Counted from the stretch's first letter, positions 26,606 to 34,787 are shown. The stretch is 64,000 bases of DNA from Flavobacterium sp. 11 (GCF_002754315.1 NZ_PEFE01000001.1:2356001-2420000), one strand, 5' to 3'. A program made the numbers and translations. The notes: a model not told the origin generated them from the letters alone.

Positions 26606-26647
26606 GTATAACGTTCTGCTACTAAAGCCCTATTTTTGTATTTGCCA
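26606..26647 (-). repeat. attC-like palindrome, left half (interrupted by the IS110 element)
   Basis: Plus-strand GTATAAC-GTT-CTGCTAC followed by an AT-rich tail. Its partner GTAGGAG-CT-GTTATGG lies at 27945-27960 on the far side of the IS element. The two arms pair (CTGCTAC with GTAGGAG, ATAAC with GTTAT), giving the R/L box layout of integron attC sites with the AAC...GTT hallmark. The same boundary motif occurs uninterrupted at 28856-28990. Confidence 0.5.
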
Positions 26648-26694
26648 CCCGAGCCTTTACTTTGTGTTAGAGTAAAAAACATTAAATTTATTCA

Positions 26695-26841
26695 AAGGAA
26701 AGCAGAGGTGAACTTTCACCCGAGCTAAGCTTAAGACTTAACTATCGCATTAGTCCTCTGCCTTCTCCTTGAACCCGTTGAATTGCTTCAAATAGAATGA
26801 TAGACATCAAGGTCTAATAAAGGCTCTAAAGAAGTTCAACA
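26695..26841 (+). ncRNA. Candidate bridge RNA of the IS110 element
   Basis: IS110 elements are known to encode a structured bridge RNA upstream of the recombinase that guides target and donor choice. Here two foldable domains are seen. Domain 1: AAGGA + GCAGAGG (26695-26708) pairs with CCTCTGC + TCCTT (26755-26770), with an inner GGTGAA/TTCACC hairpin. Domain 2: GTTGAA...CTTC (from about 26777) pairs with GAAG+TTCAAC (to about 26841), with an inner TAGAC/GTCTA hairpin. Internal loops large enough for guide segments lie between stems. Folding is by eye only. Confidence 0.5.
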
Positions 26842-26867
26842 TTTTTGTTTATCCTAAATCCAAAGTT

Positions 26868-27869
26868 ATGAAAAACTATTTATTTTATGTGGGTATTGAT
26901 ATTTCAAAACTAAAATTAGATATCACTATTCTTGATGTTTCTTCTTTGAAATCGGAACATTTTGTTGTTGAAAACAACATAAAAAGCATTAGTCTGTTTG
27001 TCAAAAATCTAAGCAAGAAGATTGACATAAATCAAACTCTTTTTTGTTGTGAAAACACAGGGGTTTATACCAATCATCTTTCGTCTGCTTCAATGGATTT
27101 AAAGTTAGATTTATGGATTGTCCCAGCCGTTGAAATAAAAAGATCAAAGGGGATTTCAAGAGGAAAAACCGATAAATCAGACGCTAAAGATATTGCCTAT
27201 TACAGCTATAGAAATATTGACAAACTCAAACTTTTTACTTTGACAGCTATAGACATTCAAAAACTAAAAATTCTGTATACCGAAAGAGAAAAAATGCTTA
27301 AATCATTATTGCTTTTAGAAACAACTAAGGAAAATAAGGGTTTTGCAAGTAAAGAAGTTTTCAAGGAAGTATCATCAATCAATCAAAGTTTAACCAAAAC
27401 CATTAGAAATGCTATCCGCAAAATAGAAACCAAGATGAAAGAAATCATCAAAGCAAATGCTCAGTTGAACAAACAGACTCAACTCATCAGAACCATTCCT
27501 GGAATAGGGGAACAAACCAGCATATATTTAATCATTGCCACAAAAGGATTTACGGCTTTTAAAAATTGGAGACAATTTGCCTGTTATTCTGGAGTTGCCC
27601 CATTTGAATGCAGCTCCGGCTCTAGTATAAAAGGCAGGACTAAAGTAAATCATATGGCTGATAAAAAAATAAAATCCTTGCTGCAAATGTGCGCTATGAC
27701 CACATTGAAGTATGATCCTCAATTAAAAGAATATTACAATAAGAAAAAGGCTGAAGGAAAAAATTCTATGCTTGTTTTAAACAATATTAGATGCAAACTT
27801 ATAAGCAGGGTTTTTGCTGTCATTAACAGAGAAACTTCATATATAAACACGTATAAATTTGCATCGTAG
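26868..27869 (+). CDS. IS110-family transposase (RuvC-like DEDD recombinase)
   Basis: 333 aa. The N-terminal RuvC-like DEDD domain has Asp11 (YVGIDISK), Glu62 (CENTGVY), Asp102 and Asp105 (KTDKSDAKD), matching the acidic set known for the family. A coiled linker follows, then the Transposase_20 domain with RTIPGIGEQTSIYL (208-221) and a Ser-Gly motif CSSGSS (248-253), where the family's nucleophilic serine lies. No frameshift or premature stop is visible, so the enzyme could be active. It needs the upstream bridge RNA candidate to act. Confidence 0.92.
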   Translation: MKNYLFYVGIDISKLKLDITILDVSSLKSEHFVVENNIKSISLFVKNLSKKIDINQTLFCCENTGVYTNHLSSASMDLKLDLWIVPAVEIKRSKGISRGKTDKSDAKDIAYYSYRNIDKLKLFTLTAIDIQKLKILYTEREKMLKSLLLLETTKENKGFASKEVFKEVSSINQSLTKTIRNAIRKIETKMKEIIKANAQLNKQTQLIRTIPGIGEQTSIYLIIATKGFTAFKNWRQFACYSGVAPFECSSGSSIKGRTKVNHMADKKIKSLLQMCAMTTLKYDPQLKEYYNKKKAEGKNSMLVLNNIRCKLISRVFAVINRETSYINTYKFAS

Positions 27870-27917
27870 TTTTAACAATTTTTACTTGTTTTTCATCATA
27901 GAATGCGATATCGAACA

Positions 27918-27966
27918 GGCGAAGCAAATCATCCCAAATCCGTTGTAGGAGCTGTTATGGGCAGTT
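27918..27966 (-). repeat. attC-like palindrome, right half
   Basis: Contains GCAAATCATCCCAAATCCG followed by GTAGGAG-CT-GTTATGG. The CAAATCATCCCAAAT core is also in the intact palindrome at 28916-28930. It completes the palindrome begun at 26606, and it directly abuts the stop of the 27965 gene, as attC sites do. Confidence 0.5.
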
Positions 27967-28825
27967 ATTCTTCTGCAAAAGTTATTAAATCTTCATTGTC
28001 ACATTTTTTGCAAACCTGTTTTATTTTGTCTTTCTCGTATTCTATCAATTCGAATTGTAAACTTCCACATTCTGAACAAGCTAATTCTTGATCAAATCCA
28101 AGGTGTTTAAAGAAAAGATTCTCAATTAAACTTACGGTTGTACAAGTAAATAATAATGCAATTTTAGCATCAGGATACTTTTTGTTTTGTGAATGAAGAA
28201 TCATTGAATTATAACTCCATGTACTATCAACTATTTTTCTTGAATAATTTCTCAAGTCTGAATTTTCACTTCCAGGAATGTAATAATCTATGAAAGCGTT
28301 AGCAACACCTTTGAAGTCTGACTTTTTCAAACCTTTTTCCTTTACAAGTTCAGGATTTCTTTTACAAAGTTCTTTAGCCAAGTCGATCAGACTTTCTCTA
28401 CATAATAACCCTATAGATTGAAATTCTTCTGGCTCTAAATCTATTGATAACTTTTCAGAAGCCATGTTTAGCTTTCTGTTAATTGATTTCAAATGACCTA
28501 TATTTAATGGAATTTCCTCAATAATATGCTTAAATTCATTTTTCTGTCTCTTTTCTAATCGTTGCATTAATCCCATATGAAATGAGTATGCTTCATCAGC
28601 CGAAAAGTAATTTGCGTTATGAGTATACAAATTCATAGGTGTTTCTTCTCCTTCAACCACCCAAAAAGCTTCGTTTTTAGTTTTAACGTTCCAGACATTT
28701 ACGATAACTCCTAAGTCAGTAAAAGTTTCTTCACACTTAATGTTTAAAATTTCTTTTATATCTTCAAATGACTTGAAATATTCTTTAATATGATTTTCGG
28801 CTTCAATTCTATATTCTGGTGTCAT
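27965..28825 (-). CDS. Hypothetical protein with C-terminal zinc ribbon (cassette-like)
   Basis: 286 aa, start MTPEYRIEAENHIKEYF. No signal peptide. The C-terminus has CSECGSLQF then CKKCDNED, two CxxC pairs that could bind one zinc. The middle is helical (IGLLCRESLIDLAKELCKRNPELVKEKGLKKSDF) and is not assigned to a family by me; it somewhat resembles DUF4145-like or Abi-type helical proteins. It lies between two attC-like palindromes, one at its 3' end (split by the IS) and one upstream (28856-28990). A defence role is possible but unsupported. Confidence 0.68.
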   Translation of the reverse strand: MTPEYRIEAENHIKEYFKSFEDIKEILNIKCEETFTDLGVIVNVWNVKTKNEAFWVVEGEETPMNLYTHNANYFSADEAYSFHMGLMQRLEKRQKNEFKHIIEEIPLNIGHLKSINRKLNMASEKLSIDLEPEEFQSIGLLCRESLIDLAKELCKRNPELVKEKGLKKSDFKGVANAFIDYYIPGSENSDLRNYSRKIVDSTWSYNSMILHSQNKKYPDAKIALLFTCTTVSLIENLFFKHLGFDQELACSECGSLQFELIEYEKDKIKQVCKKCDNEDLITFAEE

Positions 28826-28855
28826 ATTTAATATTTAGTTGTGATATAATTACAT

Positions 28856-28990
28856 GTAACGTTCTGGTACTATAGCGGGTTTGGGGTTAAATCAATCTCA
28901 TTATTCGAATTTGACAAATCATCCCAAATACAAATCCAACTTTCCATTAAGCCAATTGTCCAAATCCATTTTAGTGTCTGTTACCAGCAG
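28856..28990 (-). repeat. Intact attC-like palindrome between cassette-like genes
   Basis: Left arm TGTAAC-GTT-CTGGTACTATAG (28855-28875) and right arm TTAGTGT-CT-GTTACCAG (28971-28987) are complementary in GTAAC/GTTAC and CTGGTA/TACCAG, spaced by about 95 bases. It lies between the stop of the gene at 28995 and the start of the gene ending at 28825. It shares CAAATCATCCCAAAT with the half-site at 27918. Compatible with a degenerate integron attC. A plain intergenic repeat is the alternative. Confidence 0.5.
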
Positions 28991-28994
28991 TATT

Positions 28995-29915
28995 TTATTC
29001 CCATTCAGTTTCTGTTCCTAATTTGGTTAATTTTGAATACACAGCACTTAATCCATAAGTACCGCTTAATCCGTAATCTTTTATTTTCTTGACTGTACCA
29101 TTTTCAAAAAAAATGTCAAGAGTCACTGTCGGAGCATCAGTATAATTTACTTCATAGTAATCATTCAATTTCTTGACTTCTATGTAATTTAACATATTAA
29201 AAATTTCGTCAACACTTTTTTGAATTAATTGTTTTATAGATTTTCCTTTAAAATTAGTCAGTTCAATACCAAGAAATTCTGCTTGACCATTTTTGTTAAT
29301 AGTAAGTTTATAAGCAGGACAAATTCCAAAGCATAAATTTGTTTTAAATTCTATAAATTTAATTTTATTATCAATGATTGCTTTGTCGTTAAGTTCAATA
29401 AAAGAATCATACTTGTATGTTAAGGTGTCTATCTTGATATATTTTTCAATATTGTCATCAAAGTCAAAGGGCAAATTTACTTTTCGAATTCGTAATTCAT
29501 TTTTATCTTGAACTTTTATTGGTTTAATGTATTCGCATTCATCAAAATTAATAATGTTTCTAATTAATTTGAATCCGTTTTTTCCTTTATCAATTATTAC
29601 ATTTTGCGTGTATCCATAAAAGTGTGAAATGAAAATCAAATCTGTTAATCCGTCATTGTCAATATCAATTTTTTGCCAATTTTTGATTTCATCTATTTTG
29701 AATATTCCTTTACATTTTAATTGATTATAAATCGAGTCTATAGATTCAATATCAAATATTCCATATTTAAAGTCTTTATGTCTTATTATTCCATATTCGG
29801 GATAAACAGTTTTTACAAACTCAATAACATCGTTTGTTGTTTTAAGATTGTCAATTTTATTTCCAAAAACTATATTTGAAAATAAAAATGTTAATATGAT
29901 TGTGAATTTTGTCAT
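28995..29915 (-). CDS. Exported hypothetical protein with DUF6438 domain
   Basis: 306 aa with a signal peptide (1-18, ends VFGN). The N-terminal half has a VCBS/FG-GAP-like segment (DIDNDGLTDLIFISHFYG). The C-terminal half (about 180-300) has IEFKTNLCFGICPAYKLTINKNGQAEFLG, the DUF6438 signature with two Cys. Function unknown. Cassette-like position: followed by the palindrome at 28856-28990. Confidence 0.78.
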   Translation of the reverse strand: MTKFTIILTFLFSNIVFGNKIDNLKTTNDVIEFVKTVYPEYGIIRHKDFKYGIFDIESIDSIYNQLKCKGIFKIDEIKNWQKIDIDNDGLTDLIFISHFYGYTQNVIIDKGKNGFKLIRNIINFDECEYIKPIKVQDKNELRIRKVNLPFDFDDNIEKYIKIDTLTYKYDSFIELNDKAIIDNKIKFIEFKTNLCFGICPAYKLTINKNGQAEFLGIELTNFKGKSIKQLIQKSVDEIFNMLNYIEVKKLNDYYEVNYTDAPTVTLDIFFENGTVKKIKDYGLSGTYGLSAVYSKLTKLGTETEWE

Positions 29916-30141
29916 AATTTTGCCTACAAATTACATATAGACGAAATAGACCTTCGTTTATACACCTAAAAATGAGTAGATTATCGAAGTTTTGGTTCGC
30001 CTTATATTTTCTCAAATATATTAAAATTTTCTTACAAATTATCGATGAATTTTTTTATTCTGATATGATTTATAACAGATTCTAAACTTTTACAAAACAC
30101 TTTTGTTGGAAACTTTATTCTGGAAAAAACGCATTGTAAAT

Positions 30142-30258
30142 TAGCCCCGATGGGAGCAAGTATCCTTTTTATTGATGTAACCCGATAGGGTTGCGTTTAT
30201 AAAAAGATACTGCGGACAGCGGGACAACTGGTGATGAAAAAACAAAGTCGTCTGCTCC
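30142..30258 (+). ncRNA. Candidate Flavo-1-like structured element (second copy)
   Basis: TTAGCCCCGATGGGAGCA opens the element. GGAGCA (30153-30158) pairs with TGCTCC (30253-30258). Inside, AGTATCCTTTTT pairs with AAAAAGATACT (30201-30211), and GTAACCC-GATA-GGGTTGC (30177-30194) forms a perfect hairpin. The order of stems matches the element at 6951-7092. It lies in the 434-base gap 29916-30349, which otherwise holds a terminator for the DUF808 gene and no ORF I believe. Confidence 0.5.
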
Positions 30259-30271
30259 TAAAAAAAGACAT

Positions 30272-30301
30272 AAAAAAAACACCAGCCTTTCGACTGATGT
30301 T
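30272..30301 (-). terminator. Terminator after the DUF808 gene (duplicate of the clpB one)
   Basis: On the minus strand ACATCAG and CTGGTGT pair across a TCGAAAGG loop, followed by eight T. The same 30-base sequence, with the flanking CTCCTAAAAA and GACATAA, is repeated at 31984-32014. Confidence 0.85.
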
Positions 30302-30349
30302 CTCCTAGTTTTTAAATATGTGTACGGCTAAAATGTATTCAATTGCTGC

Positions 30350-31219
30350 TTACTTTTTGCCAATGATCTTTTTGAACAGGGTTACAATTCCCAAAACAAT
30401 TCCCCCGAATACAAGGCCGATTATAAATTCAGTTATAATGGATGGTATTTGTGGTAGTATATCGTGTAGGAACGGAATTTCATGTACAAATATCCCACCA
30501 GCCACTAATAATAAAGCGATAGTACCTATTACGGATAAACTTTTGATGACCTTTGGCAGTGCTTGTACCAGAATAGTACCGATTGTTTTTGTAAAGCTTT
30601 TTTCTTTGGAACTCAGTTGGATCAGTTTTAAACCTGCTTCATCCATTCTTACAATTAGGGCTACAATCCCGTAAACACCCACGGTTGCAATTATTGCAAT
30701 GATGGAAACAACCATAATTTGCGATAAAATAGGTTTTCCAATAACGGTGCCCAGCGCAATAATCACGATTTCTACGGATAAAATAAAATCGGTTACGATG
30801 GCTGATTTTATTTTTTCTTTTTCAAAGGCTAAAATTTGTTCTTCGGTCATCGGTTCCAACGAAATTTCGTGCTTTGCATGTTCGTGCGGAAAGAAGTATT
30901 CGTATATTTTTTCGGCACCTTCGTAGGCTAAATAAAGTCCGCCAAGCACTAAGATTATGATAACAGCCACCGGTAAAAAAGCACTCAGCAGAAAGGCGAT
31001 GGGTAAAATGATTACTTTATTAATGAAAGAACCTTTTGCAATTGCCCATAATACGGGAAGCTCTCTTGAGGAGATAAATCCGGAAGCTTTTTCGGCATTT
31101 ACGGCTAAATCATCGCCTAAAATACCAGCCGTTTTTTTGGCTGCAAATTTACTCATTACTGCAACATCATCCATAATTGCTGCGATATCATCTAATAGTG
31201 CGAAAAAACCTGATGCCAT
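30350..31219 (-). CDS. DUF808 family membrane protein (YedI-like)
   Basis: 289 aa integral membrane protein. The N-terminus MASGFFALLDDIAAIMDDVAVMSKFAAKKTAGILGDDLAVNAEKASGF is the DUF808 signature. Several transmembrane helices follow (FINKVIILPIAFLLSAFLPVAVIIILVLGGLYLAYEGAEKI and others). The sequence also has a cluster of acidic/basic residues (PHEHAKHE) of unknown meaning. Function of the family is not established. Confidence 0.88.
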   Translation of the reverse strand: MASGFFALLDDIAAIMDDVAVMSKFAAKKTAGILGDDLAVNAEKASGFISSRELPVLWAIAKGSFINKVIILPIAFLLSAFLPVAVIIILVLGGLYLAYEGAEKIYEYFFPHEHAKHEISLEPMTEEQILAFEKEKIKSAIVTDFILSVEIVIIALGTVIGKPILSQIMVVSIIAIIATVGVYGIVALIVRMDEAGLKLIQLSSKEKSFTKTIGTILVQALPKVIKSLSVIGTIALLLVAGGIFVHEIPFLHDILPQIPSIITEFIIGLVFGGIVLGIVTLFKKIIGKK

Positions 31220-31422
31220 TTTGATTGTTTTAGAAACTGCGTTGATTTTGGTATTTGCTTTGCCAAAATCTAATCTGCGCGTTTTGATTGTTTATTGATG
31301 CTAATCTAAAACTTTTTTTATTTACTCTATTTATAAAACGGGTGAATTTTTAGTTAATATTCACCCAAAACCTTTCTGTAGTAACGATACTGTTTTTAAT
31401 TACTTTTGAAATAAAAATAATT

Positions 31423-31890
31423 ATGGGATTCAAACATGTATTTAAAGCTAAATTAGATTGGTTTTTTTCCAAAAAGGAAGCGGCAACGTATACTAAAAGT
31501 CATTCCATATCCATTGACGGTAAGGCTGTTCTTCATGTTTCGGCTGCTAAAGCTTTCAAAGGAGATCCAGCTTTGTACAATCCTGAAGACCTGTTATTGA
31601 GTAGTGTGGTTTCCTGTCACATGATGTCTTACTTGTATGTTTGTAAACAAAATGATATCGATGTGGTGTCTTATACAGACGAAGCGGAGGCAACTCTGGA
31701 GGTTTCGGCTGACGGTAGCGGCCGTTTTATTGCGATTAAACTTAATCCGAAAGTTCGGATTACTAACATAGAAAAAATAGAGGAGGCACTTAGTTTGCAT
31801 AAAAAAGCAAACCAACTCTGTTTTATAGCCAATTCGTGTAATTTTCCAATTCTGCACTTTCCAACTTGTGAAATTGAAGCTATAGATTAA
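31423..31890 (+). CDS. OsmC-family peroxiredoxin-like protein
   Basis: 155 aa. OsmC fold with both redox-active cysteines: the first in SVVSCHMMSYLYVC and the second in LCFIANSCNFPILHF. The family reduces organic hydroperoxides with a dithiol donor. Its divergent neighbour is the DUF808 gene. The codons for NPEDLLLSSVVSCH match the typical motif exactly, so the fold is clear; the physiological substrate is not. Confidence 0.9.
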   Translation: MGFKHVFKAKLDWFFSKKEAATYTKSHSISIDGKAVLHVSAAKAFKGDPALYNPEDLLLSSVVSCHMMSYLYVCKQNDIDVVSYTDEAEATLEVSADGSGRFIAIKLNPKVRITNIEKIEEALSLHKKANQLCFIANSCNFPILHFPTCEIEAID

Positions 31891-31983
31891 AGTGGTTTCG
31901 CATTTTTACTTTTTTTTTGGTGATACTAATTATAAAACAGCAATTAAATAAGCCAGTTACTCCTAAAAAAAAACAGGCTGACA

Positions 31984-32014
31984 TAAAAAAACACCAGCCT
32001 TTCGACTGATGTTT
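31984..32014 (-). terminator. Terminator after clpB (duplicate of 30272-30301)
   Basis: The same CACCAG...CTGATG hairpin with a T tract on the minus strand, 26 bases past the clpB stop. Confidence 0.85.
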
Positions 32015-32039
32015 TCATAAGTTTAAATGTTCTAGATTC

Positions 32040-34643
32040 TTAGGAAACTAACTCGGTTTGATTTCTAAAAACCAGTTTTCCATCAAAAGCATCGATCAAA
32101 ACAATGCTGTCTGTTGTTATTTTTCCGGATAGAATTTCTTTGGATAATTCATTGAGAACGTCTCGTTGAATCACTCTTTTAACTGGTCTCGCTCCAAATT
32201 GCGGATCGTATCCTTTCTCAGATAAATAGGCAATAGCTTCCGGAGTAGCGTCCATAGTGATGCCTTGTTGTGCCAGCATTTTAGTAACACTTTTCAGTTG
32301 TAACCCTACGATTTGAGCAATATTTTCATTGGTTAATGGCGTGAACATTACGATTTCGTCAATACGATTGATGAATTCCGGACGCACCGTTTGTTTTAAC
32401 AGCCCAAGAACTTCGACTTTAGCCAATTCAGTTGCAGCTTCCACGCTTCCTTTCAGGTTTTCGAATTTCTCTTGAATAATCTGGCTTCCCATATTAGAAG
32501 TCATGATGATAATCGTGTTTTTAAAATCAGCCAAACGTCCTTTGTTATCTGTCAAACGTCCTTCGTCCAAAACTTGTAGCAAGATATTAAACGTGTCCGG
32601 ATGCGCTTTTTCAATCTCATCCAATAAGATTACGGAATACGGTTTTCTACGAACGGCTTCGGTCAATTGTCCGCCTTCATCATAACCCACATATCCTGGA
32701 GGCGCACCCACCAAACGGCTTACGCTGTGGCGTTCTTGGTATTCGCTCATGTCAATACGAGTCATTGCATTTTCATCGTCAAACAGGTATTCCGCTAAGG
32801 CTTTCGCCAATTCCGTTTTTCCAACTCCCGTTGTACCAAGGAAAAGAAAGGTTCCCACCGGTTTTTTCATATCCTGCAATCCGGCACGGCTTCTACGAAC
32901 GGCATCACTCACCGCTTGAATCGCTTCTTCTTGTCCTACCACTCTGTGATGCAATTCATCTTCCAATTTCAATAATTTTTCTCGTTCGCCCTGAAGCATT
33001 TTCATCACTGGAATTCCAGTCCATTTGGCCACGACTTCGGCAATATCTTCGCGGGTAACTTCTTCTTTTATCAACGAAGTTCCCGATTGGTTTTCTTGTA
33101 ATTCCTTCAGTAAAATAGCTAAACGTTCTTGGGCTTCCTTAATTTTACCGTAACGAATTTCGGCTACTTTTCCATAATCACCATCACGTTCGGCACGTTC
33201 TGCTTCGTATTTGAAGTCTTCAATCTCCGTTTTTACCGTTTGAATGTTATCGACTACATCTTTCTCTGATTTCCATTTGGCGTAAATTTCGTTGCGATCT
33301 TCTTTGAGATTAGCCAAATCCATTCCCAGAATTTTAAGTTTGCTTTCGTCTTTTTCTCGTTTAATGGCTTCAATTTCAATTTCCAACTGCATTATTTTTC
33401 GATCCAAAACATCCAGTTCTTCGGGTTTTGAATTGATTTCCATACGTAGTTTGGAAGCGGCTTCATCCATTAAATCAATCGCTTTATCCGGAAGAAAACG
33501 ATTCGTAATATAGCGTTGCGATAATTCGACAGCGGCAATAATAGCGTCGTCTTTGATTTGGACTTTATGGTGTGTCTCGTATTTCTCCTTGATTCCACGC
33601 AAAATCGAAATAGCACTTTCGGTATCCGGTTCTTCGACCATTATTTTTTGGAAACGTCTTTCTAGTGCTTTATCCTTTTCAAAATATTTTTGGTATTCGT
33701 CCAATGTGGTTGCCCCGATAGCGCGAAGTTCGCCACGAGCCAACGCCGGTTTTAGAATATTTGCTGCATCCATTGCGCCTTCACCACCGCCAGCTCCCAC
33801 AAGCGTATGGATTTCGTCAATGAATAAAACAATATCACCTTCGGCAGAAGTCACTTCTTTAACTACTGATTTTAATCGTTCTTCAAATTCGCCTTTGTAT
33901 TTGGCACCGGCAATAAGCGCTCCCATATCAAGGGAATACACGATTTTATCTTTCAGATTTTCAGGAACGTCTCCGTCAACAATTCGGTGTGCTAATCCTT
34001 CCGCAATAGCAGTTTTTCCCACTCCGGGTTCACCAACCAACATGGGGTTGTTTTTGGTTCTACGGGTTAGAATTTGTAACACACGACGAATTTCCTCATC
34101 ACGTCCAATAACAGGATCGAGTTTCCCGGTACGGGCTAATTCGTTGAGGTTTTTGGCGTATTTATTTAAAGAATTATAGGTTTCCTCAGCAGATGCCGAA
34201 GTTACACGTTCTCCTTTTCTCAATTCATCAATTGCTGCTTTTAGTCCTTTTTCGGTAACGCCTTGGTCTTTTAGGATTTGGGCGACTTTACTTTTAGAAC
34301 CAAATATGGCTAAAATTAAATGCTCCACAGAAACGAATTCATCATTCATTTTTTTTGCAATAATCTCGGCTTCGTTCAGCGTTGAATTTGCAGTTCTGGA
34401 AAGCATAATTTCACCACCGGAAACTTTCGGGAAGCTTTGTATCGTGCTGTCTATTATTTGTTCCAATAAACTCACATTTACGTTGAGTTTTTTAAGCAGA
34501 AAAGGAGCCACATTTTCATCTACTTCAAAAATCGCCTTAAAAATATGTTCGTTTTCTATTTGTTGTTGCCCATGGCTTTGCGCCAATTGTTGGGAAAGCT
34601 GGATGGCTTCCTGGGATTTGATTGTAAATTTATTTATGTTCAT
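32040..34643 (-). CDS. clpB: ClpB disaggregase (Hsp104 family)
   Basis: ATP-dependent protein disaggregase that works with DnaK. The Clp-N repeat domain (1-150), NBD1 with Walker A GEPGVGKTAI and Walker B VLFIDEIHTLVGAG, the coiled-coil middle domain (about 410-530) and NBD2 with GTTGVGKTELAKAL and VILLDEIEKAHPD are all in order. Length 867 aa is typical. It is the first gene of its transcript, divergent from ytxJ. Heat-shock control is likely, but no known heat-shock operator is identified in the 144-base gap. Confidence 0.97.
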   Translation of the reverse strand: MNINKFTIKSQEAIQLSQQLAQSHGQQQIENEHIFKAIFEVDENVAPFLLKKLNVNVSLLEQIIDSTIQSFPKVSGGEIMLSRTANSTLNEAEIIAKKMNDEFVSVEHLILAIFGSKSKVAQILKDQGVTEKGLKAAIDELRKGERVTSASAEETYNSLNKYAKNLNELARTGKLDPVIGRDEEIRRVLQILTRRTKNNPMLVGEPGVGKTAIAEGLAHRIVDGDVPENLKDKIVYSLDMGALIAGAKYKGEFEERLKSVVKEVTSAEGDIVLFIDEIHTLVGAGGGEGAMDAANILKPALARGELRAIGATTLDEYQKYFEKDKALERRFQKIMVEEPDTESAISILRGIKEKYETHHKVQIKDDAIIAAVELSQRYITNRFLPDKAIDLMDEAASKLRMEINSKPEELDVLDRKIMQLEIEIEAIKREKDESKLKILGMDLANLKEDRNEIYAKWKSEKDVVDNIQTVKTEIEDFKYEAERAERDGDYGKVAEIRYGKIKEAQERLAILLKELQENQSGTSLIKEEVTREDIAEVVAKWTGIPVMKMLQGEREKLLKLEDELHHRVVGQEEAIQAVSDAVRRSRAGLQDMKKPVGTFLFLGTTGVGKTELAKALAEYLFDDENAMTRIDMSEYQERHSVSRLVGAPPGYVGYDEGGQLTEAVRRKPYSVILLDEIEKAHPDTFNILLQVLDEGRLTDNKGRLADFKNTIIIMTSNMGSQIIQEKFENLKGSVEAATELAKVEVLGLLKQTVRPEFINRIDEIVMFTPLTNENIAQIVGLQLKSVTKMLAQQGITMDATPEAIAYLSEKGYDPQFGARPVKRVIQRDVLNELSKEILSGKITTDSIVLIDAFDGKLVFRNQTELVS

Positions 34644-34767
34644 GATGTTATTTGTTTTGTGGTTATTTGACTAACTTTGCGAATCAATATTCAATTTATA
34701 TTCCAATACAATATTACCGACAAATTGACAGAAATTTCATGATTTTTATCATATTTTAAAGTCAAAA

Positions 34768-34784
34768 TGTCTTAAAATAAGACA
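34768..34784. promoter_or_regulatory. 17-bp perfect palindrome in the clpB-ytxJ intergenic region
   Basis: TGTCTTA-AAA-TAAGACA (7+3+7) ends 3 bases before the ytxJ ATG. It could be an operator or an RNA hairpin that hides the start site. Confidence 0.45.
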
Positions 34785-34787
34785 ATT

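Larger units (their letters stand above)
26648..27917 (+). mobile_element. IS110-family insertion sequence (approximate ends)
   Basis: One IS110-type recombinase gene with about 220 bases of noncoding DNA upstream and about 50 bases downstream. There are no evident terminal inverted repeats, as expected for the IS110 group. The ends are estimated from the point where the attC-like palindrome is broken (after about 26647) and resumes (about 27918). They could be off by some tens of bases. About 1.27 kb, which is usual for the family. Confidence 0.6.

Noticed and set aside
7083..26795. 14-base identity GAATTGCTTCAAAT between the Flavo-1-like element (about 7083) and the candidate bridge RNA (about 26780)
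   Set aside because: AT-rich and short; the ends of the two elements do not otherwise align, so chance or a common simple motif is enough.
26578..26867. Terminal inverted repeats for the IS element
   Set aside because: I found none of convincing length; IS110-group elements usually lack them, so I did not use them to set the ends.
27903..28091. 62-aa plus-strand ORF across the IS right end
   Set aside because: Runs out of the IS through the palindrome and into the antisense of the next gene; not a gene.
30318..30674. 118-aa plus-strand ORF opposite the DUF808 gene
   Set aside because: Reads antisense to a clearly conserved gene; no promoter of its own.
33553..34179. 208-aa ORF antisense to clpB
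   Set aside because: Long only because clpB codon bias leaves the opposite frame open; no family resemblance.
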